Assembly (NCBI GenBank): GCA_964581365.1
Contig: CAZOOF010000005.1
Coordinates: forward strand, 15,348-79,347
From: JAITWN01 sp964581365
Lineage (GTDB): Bacteria; Pseudomonadota; Gammaproteobacteria; SZUA-140
Direction of reading: 5' to 3'
Length of the DNA: 64,000 bases
A model generated the notes under the pieces. The model was not told the origin of the DNA. It saw nothing but the letters and a program-made list of their open reading frames with translations, and did not search any database. The number at the start of each line of letters is the position of its first letter. Within the stretch, counting starts at the first letter, position 1. The position numbers and the translations under genes are program-made. This document shows positions 50,362 through 58,751 of this stretch, piece by piece.

Positions 50362-51091
50362 GGCTCTGCGCGTGGTGCCTGGTATGCGCCGGTTCGATGA
50401 CCAGTAGATTGGCGTCGTGGGTGAGGACGCCCAGGAGAATCGCGCCGATGACGCGGTCGATGCTGATTTCGTAGCGGTGCCCGGGAGCCATCGGATTGGA
50501 GTGCAGCGGATCGATGACCAGGACCGAGCGGGTTTCGGCTTCGTAGCCGGCGAGCAGGACGAAGTGGCCGCTCGGATAGCCGCGGATGTCGTCGTAATCG
50601 CAGCGCGGTCCATATTCACGCGCGCAGCGGTAGAGGTAAGTGGCGCTCAGTCCGGTGAGCAGGGGAATCCCGCGCTTCAGGTAGCGGCGGATGAGTCCGG
50701 TGGTGAGGTCCTCGAAGCGCAGGCGCCCGCCAGCGGCGAGAAAGCGGTCATAGCCTTCAGTGGCGATGGCGAACTCCGGGCTGTTCTTCGCTTCCACCTG
50801 TCGCTGCATCCGCTGTGCGATGTCCGCTACGCTGCCGCTCTCGTCGAACCAGGTCGGGTCGAACATCTCCAGGTTATAGGTGTAAATCGTCGCCCGATAA
50901 CCTCGCTCCAGCGCATGCGTGGCGAGAAACACCGCCAGGGTCCCGCCATGATCGAGGCGCTGGATGCCGTTGATCACCTGGTCGAGCGGCATTTCGTCCT
51001 GATAATACCGGTAAACAGCGTGCAGGCAGGTGGGGCCGCAGGTGGTTTCGTCGGGCTGGGGAAGAATGTCTATCGCCAGGGGGCTTGCCAT
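50336..51091 (-). CDS. C39-like cysteine peptidase, soluble
   Basis: A 251-residue papain-like peptidase of the C39 type. Catalytic elements: Gln12 and Cys18 in LPQPDETTCGPTC, His176 in YPSGHFVLLAG, Asp194 in VLVIDPL. No signal peptide and no ABC-transporter part, unlike bacteriocin exporters; it should act in the cytosol. No Shine-Dalgarno precedes the ATG, and the -10 is about seven bases upstream, so it may be leaderless. First gene of the five-gene operon. Confidence 0.85.
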   Translation of the reverse strand: MASPLAIDILPQPDETTCGPTCLHAVYRYYQDEMPLDQVINGIQRLDHGGTLAVFLATHALERGYRATIYTYNLEMFDPTWFDESGSVADIAQRMQRQVEAKNSPEFAIATEGYDRFLAAGGRLRFEDLTTGLIRRYLKRGIPLLTGLSATYLYRCAREYGPRCDYDDIRGYPSGHFVLLAGYEAETRSVLVIDPLHSNPMAPGHRYEISIDRVIGAILLGVLTHDANLLVIEPAHTRHHAQSHVDIHSRQ

Positions 51092-51098
51092 GGCGCGA

Positions 51099-51127
51099 AT
51101 GATACAGATCGTTTGTTCACGCGAACA
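51099..51127 (-). promoter_or_regulatory. Candidate promoter of the amidoligase operon
   Basis: On the minus strand a good -10 TATCAT (51104-51099), 17-base spacer and a poor -35 TGTTCG (51127-51122). Initiation would fall about at the ATG. Confidence 0.45.
51114..51127. promoter_or_regulatory. Inverted repeat overlapping the -35 region of the amidoligase operon
   Basis: TGTTC and GAACA flank four bases (ACGC). The position over the weak -35 suits a repressor or activator site. It does not match the proteobacterial LexA box fully. Confidence 0.5.
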
Positions 51128-51222
51128 GGGGCGGCAAGGGGGCTGGCCGGGGCTGCGTCGGCGCGGAACTGTCCCGCGAACGGTGGCCGGGTGGGGGCGG
51201 TACGGAGCGTGTGATGAACATG

Positions 51223-51251
51223 TTGGCGGCTCCTCCGGACGCTGCTAGACT
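51223..51251 (+). promoter_or_regulatory. Promoter of the second cold-shock gene
   Basis: TTGGCG, 17-base spacer, TAGACT, giving a leader of about 98 bases. A second possible promoter (TTGACT, 17, TATGGA) lies at 51262-51290. Confidence 0.55.
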
Positions 51252-51355
51252 GAACGCGGCGTTGACTGTTTGCGCCATCTGGAATATGGACGCCACTGGG
51301 ATGTGGAAGACGGTACCGGCATTGCTCGTACGTTTTTCAAGTGAGGGGTGGTTCT

Positions 51356-51562
51356 ATGTCGACAGGCAAGGTGAAGTGGTTCAACCAATCGAAGGGTTAC
51401 GGCTTCATTACCCCGGATGACGGGGGTAAGGACGTATTCGTTCATTATTCGGCCATCAGACTCGATGGCTTCAAGACGCTCATGGAAGGTCAGAGCGTGA
51501 CCTTCGACACGGAAGATACGGCGAAGGGGATTCAGGCCACCAACGTCATTCCCGCACAATAG
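51356..51562 (+). CDS. CspA-type cold-shock protein, paralogue
   Basis: A 68-residue OB-fold protein with KGYGFITP (RNP1) and DVFVHYSAI (RNP2). It differs from the protein at 32092 mainly in the second half (RLDGFKTLMEGQSVTF). GAGGGG precedes the ATG, so this start is chosen over an in-frame GTG at 51341. Leader of moderate length. Confidence 0.95.
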   Translation: MSTGKVKWFNQSKGYGFITPDDGGKDVFVHYSAIRLDGFKTLMEGQSVTFDTEDTAKGIQATNVIPAQ

Positions 51563-51571
51563 CGGCAAGGA

Positions 51572-51615
51572 GCCTGCGCGGGAGTGTGACCGTAGCGGCG
51601 CCGGCCCGCGCGGGC
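51572..51615 (+). terminator. Long-stem hairpin after the cold-shock gene
   Basis: GCCTGCGCGGG and CCCGCGCGGGC pair over 11 positions (one G-U) with a 22-base loop, followed by GCCTTCTTG. It precedes the convergent peptidase stop. Confidence 0.5.
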
Positions 51616-51634
51616 GCCTTCTTGAGCCGCCTCG

Positions 51635-52798
51635 TCAGGACGAGAGCAGCTTCCTCGATCTGACCAGGTTCCTGCGCAGCCTGGCACGTTGCATGGCCCA
51701 GGGTTCGGACCAGTTCGACCCCGGGCGCGCCAGCGCTGCGCACAGTTTTACCAGCGCCTCCGCATCATGACGACTGACGAACTCCGGGGCCGGTCCGCCG
51801 GGCGCCTTGACGTCGTCGCCGCCATCCAGACCTTGGTTATGATAGTTGCCCAGCGGCACCGATATCCCCGCTGCTGGTACACCCCAGGCCGTCATTGCCG
51901 TTGCCTCGCAGGATCCGCCATCCATCACTCTTCGTTGATGCTGCGCCAGGCTGCGCCTGGCGATCTGGCTTAGCGTCTCCAGGATGGTGGGGTCGAACAC
52001 CGTGCGGCGGTCGCCGAGCCGTACCACGGGTCCCTTGCCGATCTCGGCTCCGGGCAGGGTGCGGGATGCTTCGAGGCTGATCGCCAGCACCGGCCGACGG
52101 CGCTCCTGCAGCCAGCCCAGCTCCAGATGCGCGACAGCGCCGACGAAGCCGACCTCTTCAGCGCGGGTGAGCAGGCCGATGAACGGCGCGCCCGAGTCGC
52201 GTCCGCCGCGCCACACAGTGAGCGCGGTCTCGACAATGGCATGGACGCCGACCAGGTCATCCGCTGCCGGGCAGTAGATGCGCTCGCCCGATTCCCACAC
52301 CGGAGCGCGAAACCCGAAACCGCCGTAGACGGCCTGTGCCTTTGGTTGCGGATTGAGCGGCCCGTCCAGTCGGATCTCGGCGGTATCCATCGCCCAGCCG
52401 CCCTCCCGGATGGTGGGCCGTTGCAGTCTGCCGCTCGCGATCACGCCTTCATCGGTCACCAGCCGCGTGCGCGCGCCCGTGAGATGGCGCACCGGTGAAC
52501 CGCCGTGCCAGCGCACGGCCAGGCGATCGGGGCCGAGCCAGCGGACGCCGTGGAATCCAGGATGATCCATGTGCGCGATGAACAATCGCAGCGGCTCATC
52601 ATCTTTCCTGCGCAGCAGGCGCCGGTAGGCGGCGGCTGAAGCCGCGCCGACCACCAGATTGCCGGCGGGGTCCTCGAAGTGCGGTACCCCGCGCCGCTCC
52701 AGGATGGCAGCGACATGCGCCGCGACATGCGTTTCGCGAAATGGCGCGGTCGGCTGCGACAGCAGCTGCAGCAGACGTTTGTGTCGTACCTTGCTCAT
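51635..52798 (-). CDS. M42-like metallo-aminopeptidase
   Basis: A 387-residue peptidase. Metal and catalytic residues appear in LFIAHMDHPG (His, Asp), CPAADDLVG (bridging Asp) and LTRAEEVGFVG (catalytic and metal Glu), the signature of the M42/M20 clan. A dodecameric or dimeric aminopeptidase is likely, acting on peptides; a glucanase label in older databases refers to the same family. The ATG at 52798 begins MSKVRHKRLLQLL. Confidence 0.85.
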   Translation of the reverse strand: MSKVRHKRLLQLLSQPTAPFRETHVAAHVAAILERRGVPHFEDPAGNLVVGAASAAAYRRLLRRKDDEPLRLFIAHMDHPGFHGVRWLGPDRLAVRWHGGSPVRHLTGARTRLVTDEGVIASGRLQRPTIREGGWAMDTAEIRLDGPLNPQPKAQAVYGGFGFRAPVWESGERIYCPAADDLVGVHAIVETALTVWRGGRDSGAPFIGLLTRAEEVGFVGAVAHLELGWLQERRRPVLAISLEASRTLPGAEIGKGPVVRLGDRRTVFDPTILETLSQIARRSLAQHQRRVMDGGSCEATAMTAWGVPAAGISVPLGNYHNQGLDGGDDVKAPGGPAPEFVSRHDAEALVKLCAALARPGSNWSEPWAMQRARLRRNLVRSRKLLSS

Positions 52799-52907
52799 TG
52801 CGCCCACTTTACCAGAACGGGCGCGCACCGCGCTCATCGGACCGGTCTTTCGCAATCTGCTCTCGGCCGCGTCTTTGCGGACACGATGTGCCGCGCTAGG
52901 ATTGGGC

Positions 52908-54272
52908 ATGCCCGAGAGATACGAAGTCATCGTGATCGGCAGCGGACCGGGGGGCGAGGGGGCGGCGATGAAGGCCGCCAAGGGAGGCCGGCGGGTCGCC
53001 GTGATCGAGGAGAAGCCGCAGGTCGGCGGCAACTGCACTCACACCTCCACCATTCCGAGCAAGGCGCTGCGACAGGCAGTGCAGCAGCTGGTGCAGACCG
53101 GACGTCAGGATCTGGCCCGCTTCGAGGAGCTGCTGCAGACCGCGCGCGGAGTGATCGACCGGCAGGTCAGCATGCGCACCGGTTTCTATCACCGTAACCG
53201 TGTGGACATCATCACCGGTCGCGCCCGCTTCATCGACACGCATACGGTCGAAGTAAGCGGCAGCGGCCCGCCGCGACCTTATCGGGCCGACACATTTGTG
53301 ATCGCGACGGGGTCGCGACCATTCCATCCTCCCAACATCGACTTTTCGCATCCGCGCATCCTCGACAGCGACACCGTGCTCAGGCTTGCCGACAGCCCGC
53401 GCTCCATCACCATCTACGGCGCCGGGGTGGTCGGCTGCGAATATGCGTCGATTTTTCGCCATCTCGGCGTCAAGGTGAATCTGATCAATACGCGCCCGCA
53501 ACTCCTCTCATTCCTCGACGATGAAATCGTGGATGCGCTTTCCTATCATTTTCGCGCCCAGGGCATCCTGATCCGGCACGGCGAGGTGTATGACCGGGTG
53601 GAGGCCAACGGGCAGTGCGTGACGCTGCATCTGAAGTCGCAGAAGCAGATCCGCTCCGATTACCTGCTGTGGACGCAGGGGCGGGCGGGCAATTCGGACG
53701 ATCTCGGGTTGACGGAAATCGGGGTGCTGACCGACGCGCGCGGCTGCATCAGTGTGGATGAGCACTATCGCTCCTCGGTGCCGCACATTTACGCCGTCGG
53801 CGACGTCACCGGTCCTCCCAGTCTCGCCAGCGCTGCCTACGACCAGGGGCGCTACGCCGCCACCCATCTGCTGCGGGGCGACGGGGCAGTGGGGCTGCTG
53901 AAGAGCGTTCCGACGGGGATCTATACGCTGCCCGAAATCAGTTCGATCGGCGGCACCGAGCGCGAACTGACCGCCGAACGTGTTCCGTATGAGGTCGGAC
54001 ATTCACTGTTCCGTCATCTGGCGCGGGCGCAGATCTCGGGACACACGACCGGGATGCTGAAGATCCTTTTTCACCGCGAGACTCTCGAGATCCTGGGGAT
54101 TCACTGTTTCGGCGATCAGGCGGCCGAGATCATCCATATCGGGCAGGCGGTGATGTCTCAGCCGGGCGCGGGCAATACCCTCAGGTATTTCGTGGATACC
54201 ACCTTCAACTATCCGACCATGGCCGAGGCTTACCGGGTGGCTGCCCTGAACGGCCTCAACCGGATTTCCTGA
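52908..54272 (+). CDS. sthA: Soluble pyridine nucleotide transhydrogenase SthA
   Basis: A 454-residue flavoprotein of the pyridine-nucleotide disulfide family without the redox Cys pair: GGNCTHTSTIPSKAL keeps the SthA-specific THxxTIPSKAL. FAD motif VIGSGPGGEGAAMKAAKGG, NAD motif TIYGAGVVGCEYASIF, and the C-terminal dimer domain LGIHCFGDQAAEIIHIGQAVM. It interconverts NADPH and NADH. The start MPERYEV has no strong Shine-Dalgarno. Confidence 0.93.
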   Translation: MPERYEVIVIGSGPGGEGAAMKAAKGGRRVAVIEEKPQVGGNCTHTSTIPSKALRQAVQQLVQTGRQDLARFEELLQTARGVIDRQVSMRTGFYHRNRVDIITGRARFIDTHTVEVSGSGPPRPYRADTFVIATGSRPFHPPNIDFSHPRILDSDTVLRLADSPRSITIYGAGVVGCEYASIFRHLGVKVNLINTRPQLLSFLDDEIVDALSYHFRAQGILIRHGEVYDRVEANGQCVTLHLKSQKQIRSDYLLWTQGRAGNSDDLGLTEIGVLTDARGCISVDEHYRSSVPHIYAVGDVTGPPSLASAAYDQGRYAATHLLRGDGAVGLLKSVPTGIYTLPEISSIGGTERELTAERVPYEVGHSLFRHLARAQISGHTTGMLKILFHRETLEILGIHCFGDQAAEIIHIGQAVMSQPGAGNTLRYFVDTTFNYPTMAEAYRVAALNGLNRIS

Positions 54273-54308
54273 TGTACAATGACCGCTGGATAGCGGCCGG
54301 AACCACAC

Positions 54309-54521
54309 ATGAAAGAACTCGTTCGTTTTGCAGGCTACTCCGCTGCGACCGCGGCGATCATTATGTTCATCATCTTCATGGCCCGCTTCGATGATGCATC
54401 GGGCACCTTCCTGGTGGTGACCGCCATCGTGGTGGTGATCATCCTTCCGGTGCTGATCGGAGTTTTCATGGGGCGCCGTGAGCATGCCCGCCGTGCTCGG
54501 GAAGAGTCTGAGCAAAAGTGA
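54309..54521 (+). CDS. Small two-helix membrane protein
   Basis: A 70-residue protein: helix 1 (AATAAIIMFIIFM), a short loop with Arg/Asp/Asp, helix 2 (FLVVTAIVVVIILPVLIGVFM) and a basic tail. Thirty-six bases after sthA. Function unknown. Confidence 0.65.
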   Translation: MKELVRFAGYSAATAAIIMFIIFMARFDDASGTFLVVTAIVVVIILPVLIGVFMGRREHARRAREESEQK

Positions 54522-54709
54522 ACAGGATGCTGATTGTTCAGGGCAAGAGTCCGGTTTTGTCAGGTGGAGGATGAAGTGTCCACAGCTCGGGCCGCCCTGA
54601 TGATCGGGCCCTGAGGCTGCGGACTCGGCACGGCTCGGGGCGAAGCGGCTCCGCGGTGAAAATCTCCCAGGGTATTTCTCAGAACAACTTCGGGCAAGGA
54701 ATCATCAAT

Positions 54710-55963
54710 ATGGTGCAACGTTCTAACGATTCAGGCGATTTTGTCGTGGCGTATTATGCCGGTAATCGCCAGACCGGCAGTCTGGTCTTGATTCACCGCC
54801 AGCACGGCGAAACGCGGATCGAACCGATTCCCACGCTGCCCGAGAGCGGTCTGTCCCCGGAACTGCGGCCCGTGTTCGTCGGACTCGACGCGGCGGAGCG
54901 CAAGGTCATCCTGCTGGATCCGAAGAGCAAGGAAATCCGCGCGCAGGACGGTTTTCCGGCCGACGCCTTTCCTGCGCACATCTACGAGGATCCCGAATCC
55001 AGCCGCCGCTGGTTCATGAACGACGGTGACAAGGAGGCGGGCAATGATCGCCTCAACTGCGGCGACCGCGGTTCATCAGTGACCGTGATCGAGGACGTGG
55101 ACAGCGTCCAGGCCCGCTTCCTGAAGACGGTCTGCGTCGGCCGCGGCCACCATCAGGCCAGCTTTTCCCGTCCGACGCCGAGCGCGCCGGATGTGCCGCG
55201 ACGCGCCTGGATCAGCAACCTCAAGGACGGCTCGATTTCCGTGATCGGCAACGATCCAGCTGCAGACGACTTCCTGCAAGTGATCGAGACCATCGACCTG
55301 GGTGAGCCCGAGCGCGAGGAGGGCGGACGCACCGGCATCCCCAACAATGCGTTTCCGCACGGGCTGGTCTTCTCGCCGCTCACCGGCAAGATGTACAACC
55401 TGAACAACGGCTACGGCAATATTGCGGTGATCGACCCGCGCAGCTGCCGGATCGAGGACCGCGTGCCCTTCAAGGGCCACAGCAATCTGTTCATGGTGCC
55501 GGGCGGGCGCTACATCATCGGCCGCGGCGCCGACCGTAAATCCGATCCGGCGCACGTGGTCGCCCATCTGACCGTGCTCGATCTGGAAACCATGACTGTC
55601 GCAGACCGGCTGACCCTGCCGGACATCTACGTCAGCAAGTACTACTTCGATCCGGATGGTACCCGTCTGTTCATGACCACCGGCAGTTCCGGCAGCCCGG
55701 AGCAGCAGGCTAACCTCAAGCCCGACGCTCTCCTGGTCGTCGACCTTACTGCCCTGCCGCGCCTGTCGCTGCGGCGGGAGCTGCGCCTGGGATCGTCCTC
55801 AGGTTCACTGGCGATCGCGAAGCGCGAACATGGCCTGCGTCTGTTTTCATCGAACGGCGAGGCGGGCGCGATCGTGGTCATCGACGGCGACCACGACGAG
55901 GTGCTCGAAACCATACCGGTAGGCGAGTGCATGTCCCATTCCCGGGTCTGGCTGCCTGCTTGA
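54710..55963 (+). CDS. YncE-like seven-bladed beta-propeller, no signal peptide
   Basis: A 417-residue propeller with repeated blade motifs (SLVLIHRQHGE, GSISVIGND, GNIAVIDPRSCR, AHLTVLDLETMTVADRLTL, GAIVVIDGDHDEVLETIPVG). YncE and cytochrome-d1-type relatives are normally exported; this one has no signal peptide, suggesting a cytosolic role. It keeps Cys/His segments (LNCGDRG, CVGRGHHQASF, GECMSHSRVWL) of possible metal or ligand interest. AAGGA is well spaced for the ATG at 54710; a GTG at 54656 is the alternative. Confidence 0.75.
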   Translation: MVQRSNDSGDFVVAYYAGNRQTGSLVLIHRQHGETRIEPIPTLPESGLSPELRPVFVGLDAAERKVILLDPKSKEIRAQDGFPADAFPAHIYEDPESSRRWFMNDGDKEAGNDRLNCGDRGSSVTVIEDVDSVQARFLKTVCVGRGHHQASFSRPTPSAPDVPRRAWISNLKDGSISVIGNDPAADDFLQVIETIDLGEPEREEGGRTGIPNNAFPHGLVFSPLTGKMYNLNNGYGNIAVIDPRSCRIEDRVPFKGHSNLFMVPGGRYIIGRGADRKSDPAHVVAHLTVLDLETMTVADRLTLPDIYVSKYYFDPDGTRLFMTTGSSGSPEQQANLKPDALLVVDLTALPRLSLRRELRLGSSSGSLAIAKREHGLRLFSSNGEAGAIVVIDGDHDEVLETIPVGECMSHSRVWLPA

Positions 55964-55972
55964 CGACGGATC

Positions 55973-55998
55973 CAGGGCCGGTCCTGCTGCCGGCCCTG
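55973..55998. terminator. Hairpin between convergent propeller and receptor genes
   Basis: CAGGGCCGG and CCGGCCCTG form a perfect 9-bp stem with an 8-base loop, followed by CTTCCTC. Confidence 0.6.
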
Positions 55999-56009
55999 CT
56001 TCCTCCGCG

Positions 56010-57929
56010 CTAATACCAGAACCGCGTCCTCAGAAACACGTAGCGGGGAATCTCCTGCGGACCGAACTCGGCCTGGGCGCCATTGACGTTCTGGCTGATC
56101 AGCGCCACTTCCCAGTTTCTGTTCTGCCAGGCGAGCCGCAGGTCCACGTTGTTGTGTGCCGCTACCCCGGGCTCGCCCAGAAGCGGGCCCGGACCGATGC
56201 TGCCGACTCTGCGCATGAAGATGTCGAACTGGAAGCCGCCGCCGAGATCCATCATCGAGTGCAGCCCGAGCACGTACCTCGAATCCCGGTCGCCGGCGAT
56301 ATCGAGGTTGCCGGTGACCGCCGGGCTGGTCGCCTCGAAGTCTGAATCCAGGTAGGAATAGAAGGCGCGCAGCCGCCATCGATCGGTTACCGCGAACATT
56401 CCGAACAGTTCAGCGCCCCAGCTGTTTACATCGAGCCCGTTGACATAGATGAGCTGCGGCGGCGGATCCGAATTGACGTTTATGCTGCGCAGTCCGCGGT
56501 AGCGCTCGTAATGAGTTGCGATGGAAAGCGACACTCGAGGCGTCGGCTGACAGCGGTAGCCGATCTCGTAGGCGAGGACGCTTTCGTTGTGGAAGTCGGG
56601 GTCGCCGCGGATTTCATCGGTGGCGAGGTCACGATCCAGGCGTGTCGGAAAGCGGATCGCCCGTGACACCGCGGACCACAGCGTCGCGTTTTCCGCGAGG
56701 CGCCAGGCGAGTCGCACGCTGGGCTGGAATCCGAACCCTCCGAACTCGGCTTCGGAGAGCTTGGTGCCTGCGGTCAGCAGGAGTCTGTCCGGACGAAGCA
56801 CGAACTCTCCCTGCACGAAAGCGTTGATACTGTCCAGCCGGCGGTGCTCCGGTAGCAGAAAGGGCGCACCAGTGCGTGAAGTCGACCAATCGGCATGCGA
56901 GCGGTAATTCGCCCCCCAGACAATGTTGGTCGATGCGCCGGTCCGGTACCGGTGCTGCAGTTCGATCTCGAAAATCTCCTCTTTCAGATCGAATGAGGGC
57001 AATGCCCGCCAGCGTCGATCGGTATAGGTCGTCAGGCGCCAGTGCGAATCCTCGCTCTGATCGTGACTCCAGATCGCCATCAAATTATGACCGTTGAGGC
57101 CGAGCTCCGGGTCGAGGCCCTCATCGCCCGAGTAGATGTCTCCCTGCAGGGTCAGCTGATCGCGAGCGGTCGGATTCAGATCCATGCGGAACCCGCCCTG
57201 GTGCAAGGTCCACTCGTCGCTGCCATCCGAGGCCAGCGCGTCACGCTGCAGTTGCTGTCCGTAGACGCGGAAATGGCCCAGCTCTCCCAGCTTGCCGCCG
57301 TACCTCAGCGAGAAGTCTTCGAGCAGCGCGCCGACGGTCACATTGCCGTACCAGCCCTGTGTCTGCGATGCCGGGCGGCGGATGATATTGATTACACCAT
57401 TGACCGCGTTAGCGCCCCATAAGGTTCCGCCCGGACCGCTTACTACTTCGATGCGGTCGATGTCGTCGAGCAGCACGTTATGGTTGTCCCAGAACACGCC
57501 GCCGAACACCGGTGTATAAACCGGGCGGCCATCGATCATTACCAGCAGTTTGTTGGCCAGTGTTCCGGCTTCGGTTCTCAGACTGATCAAACCGCGGGAA
57601 GTGACCGCCCAGTCGTTGGACGTGATCTGCTTGACCTGAAGATTGGGCGCAAGGCGCAGCGCTTCGGGCAGCAGACTCGCACCGGAGCGGCGGACTTCCT
57701 CGCCGGTGATGATCTGGATTGCCGAGGCTGCAGTGGCGAGTGGTTCCGGACGGCGGGAAACGGAGGTAATGGGAACCTGCGTCAACTCTTCGATGCTGAG
57801 GTCGATGAGTTCGGCGACGCGGGCCGGTGCTTCGGTACACAAGGCGAGCAGGGCGAGACCGCCGGCGATACGTCCCGGAAGCCGTAATCCCGATAGCGCC
57901 TCGAGTCCCCTCAGGCGCCCGCAATTCAT
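56010..57929 (-). CDS. TonB-dependent receptor, signalling-cluster type
   Basis: A 639-residue outer-membrane receptor. Signal peptide about 12-30, then LIDLSIEELTQVPITSVSRRPEPL, an N-terminal form typical of receptors that sit with YfiR/kinase genes, and plug motifs AIQIITGEEVRRSG, RIEVVSGPGGTLWGANAVNG. The barrel ends RYVFLRTRFWY with a terminal aromatic. Divergent from the YfiR-kinase-regulator operon. Ligand unknown. The start at 57929 gives the signal peptide; the frame extends to 58025. Confidence 0.88.
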   Translation of the reverse strand: MNCGRLRGLEALSGLRLPGRIAGGLALLALCTEAPARVAELIDLSIEELTQVPITSVSRRPEPLATAASAIQIITGEEVRRSGASLLPEALRLAPNLQVKQITSNDWAVTSRGLISLRTEAGTLANKLLVMIDGRPVYTPVFGGVFWDNHNVLLDDIDRIEVVSGPGGTLWGANAVNGVINIIRRPASQTQGWYGNVTVGALLEDFSLRYGGKLGELGHFRVYGQQLQRDALASDGSDEWTLHQGGFRMDLNPTARDQLTLQGDIYSGDEGLDPELGLNGHNLMAIWSHDQSEDSHWRLTTYTDRRWRALPSFDLKEEIFEIELQHRYRTGASTNIVWGANYRSHADWSTSRTGAPFLLPEHRRLDSINAFVQGEFVLRPDRLLLTAGTKLSEAEFGGFGFQPSVRLAWRLAENATLWSAVSRAIRFPTRLDRDLATDEIRGDPDFHNESVLAYEIGYRCQPTPRVSLSIATHYERYRGLRSINVNSDPPPQLIYVNGLDVNSWGAELFGMFAVTDRWRLRAFYSYLDSDFEATSPAVTGNLDIAGDRDSRYVLGLHSMMDLGGGFQFDIFMRRVGSIGPGPLLGEPGVAAHNNVDLRLAWQNRNWEVALISQNVNGAQAEFGPQEIPRYVFLRTRFWY

Positions 57930-58112
57930 GGATGTGGGAATCTCGATCGGATCGGTTTCATGCGATACCGCTCCAACGGACGGATGCGCTATACTCACAC
58001 GCGCCGGATAGCGTGTAAAGAGCAAGACCCGCGTCGAAGTGCTGTCATTGGCGCTGATCCGTCATCCGCATTCGCATCCGCGACCTGCGGCCTGGCATAG
58101 CCGGGAGAGCAC

Positions 58113-58751
58113 GTGTCGGAGAACACCGGGGCACCAGGATCTCGCTTGTTTGTGCGCCAGGACGTCCTCGGTGCCCGCTCCCTTTTGTTGCGCGCGTTCT
58201 GTCTTCTTTTCCTCCTTTTTTATTTCACCATCCCTTCGTTGCTCATTGCTTCGTCGGTAGTTACGCCGGTTTCGGCGCAACCGGACGGTCGTCTGGAGGC
58301 CGATATAAAAGCGGCGTTTCTCTATCACTTCGGCGCCTACGTGGACTGGCCGCCAGGCACTTTCGGCGGAGCCGGCGATCCGCTCGTCATTGGTGTCACC
58401 GATGCTGAAGTGCTCGAGCCCCTGGTGGAAATCGTACGTACTCGCACTATCCGTAATCGCCCGCTGTCGGTAAAAAGAATTCGCAGTATCGACGACCTCT
58501 CCCGCGTCCACATGCTCTACGTGAGTGATAAGACCGATCCGGACTCGGCTGCTGCTTATTTGCGGTCGGTGCGCGGGCAGCCGGTGCTGACGGTCACCGA
58601 CAGCGCCTACACCGGCAATGCCGTTCTGACTTTCGTGATCGATCAGGACAGAGTCCGCTTCGATGTCTCGTTGCCGCTGGCGGAGTCGAGCGATCTGCGC
58701 GTGAGCGCGCGTCTGCTCAGCGTAGCCCGACGCGTCGAGGAGGCGAAGTAA
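58113..58751 (+). CDS. YfiR-family periplasmic protein
   Basis: A 212-residue exported protein of the YfiR/DUF4154 family: a hydrophobic N-terminus (LLLRAFCLLFLLFYFTIPSL), then DIKAAFLYHFGAYVDWPPGTF, the family's characteristic start. It may act as a periplasmic inhibitor or ligand sensor for the kinase, which begins directly after its stop (TAAATG). GGGAGA lies before the GTG. Confidence 0.88.
   Translation: MSENTGAPGSRLFVRQDVLGARSLLLRAFCLLFLLFYFTIPSLLIASSVVTPVSAQPDGRLEADIKAAFLYHFGAYVDWPPGTFGGAGDPLVIGVTDAEVLEPLVEIVRTRTIRNRPLSVKRIRSIDDLSRVHMLYVSDKTDPDSAAAYLRSVRGQPVLTVTDSAYTGNAVLTFVIDQDRVRFDVSLPLAESSDLRVSARLLSVARRVEEAK

Noticed and set aside
51112..51127. LexA/SOS box before the amidoligase operon
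   Set aside because: The sequence CTGT-n8-ACAA misses the final CAG of the consensus and there is no other SOS context; kept only as an unassigned palindrome.
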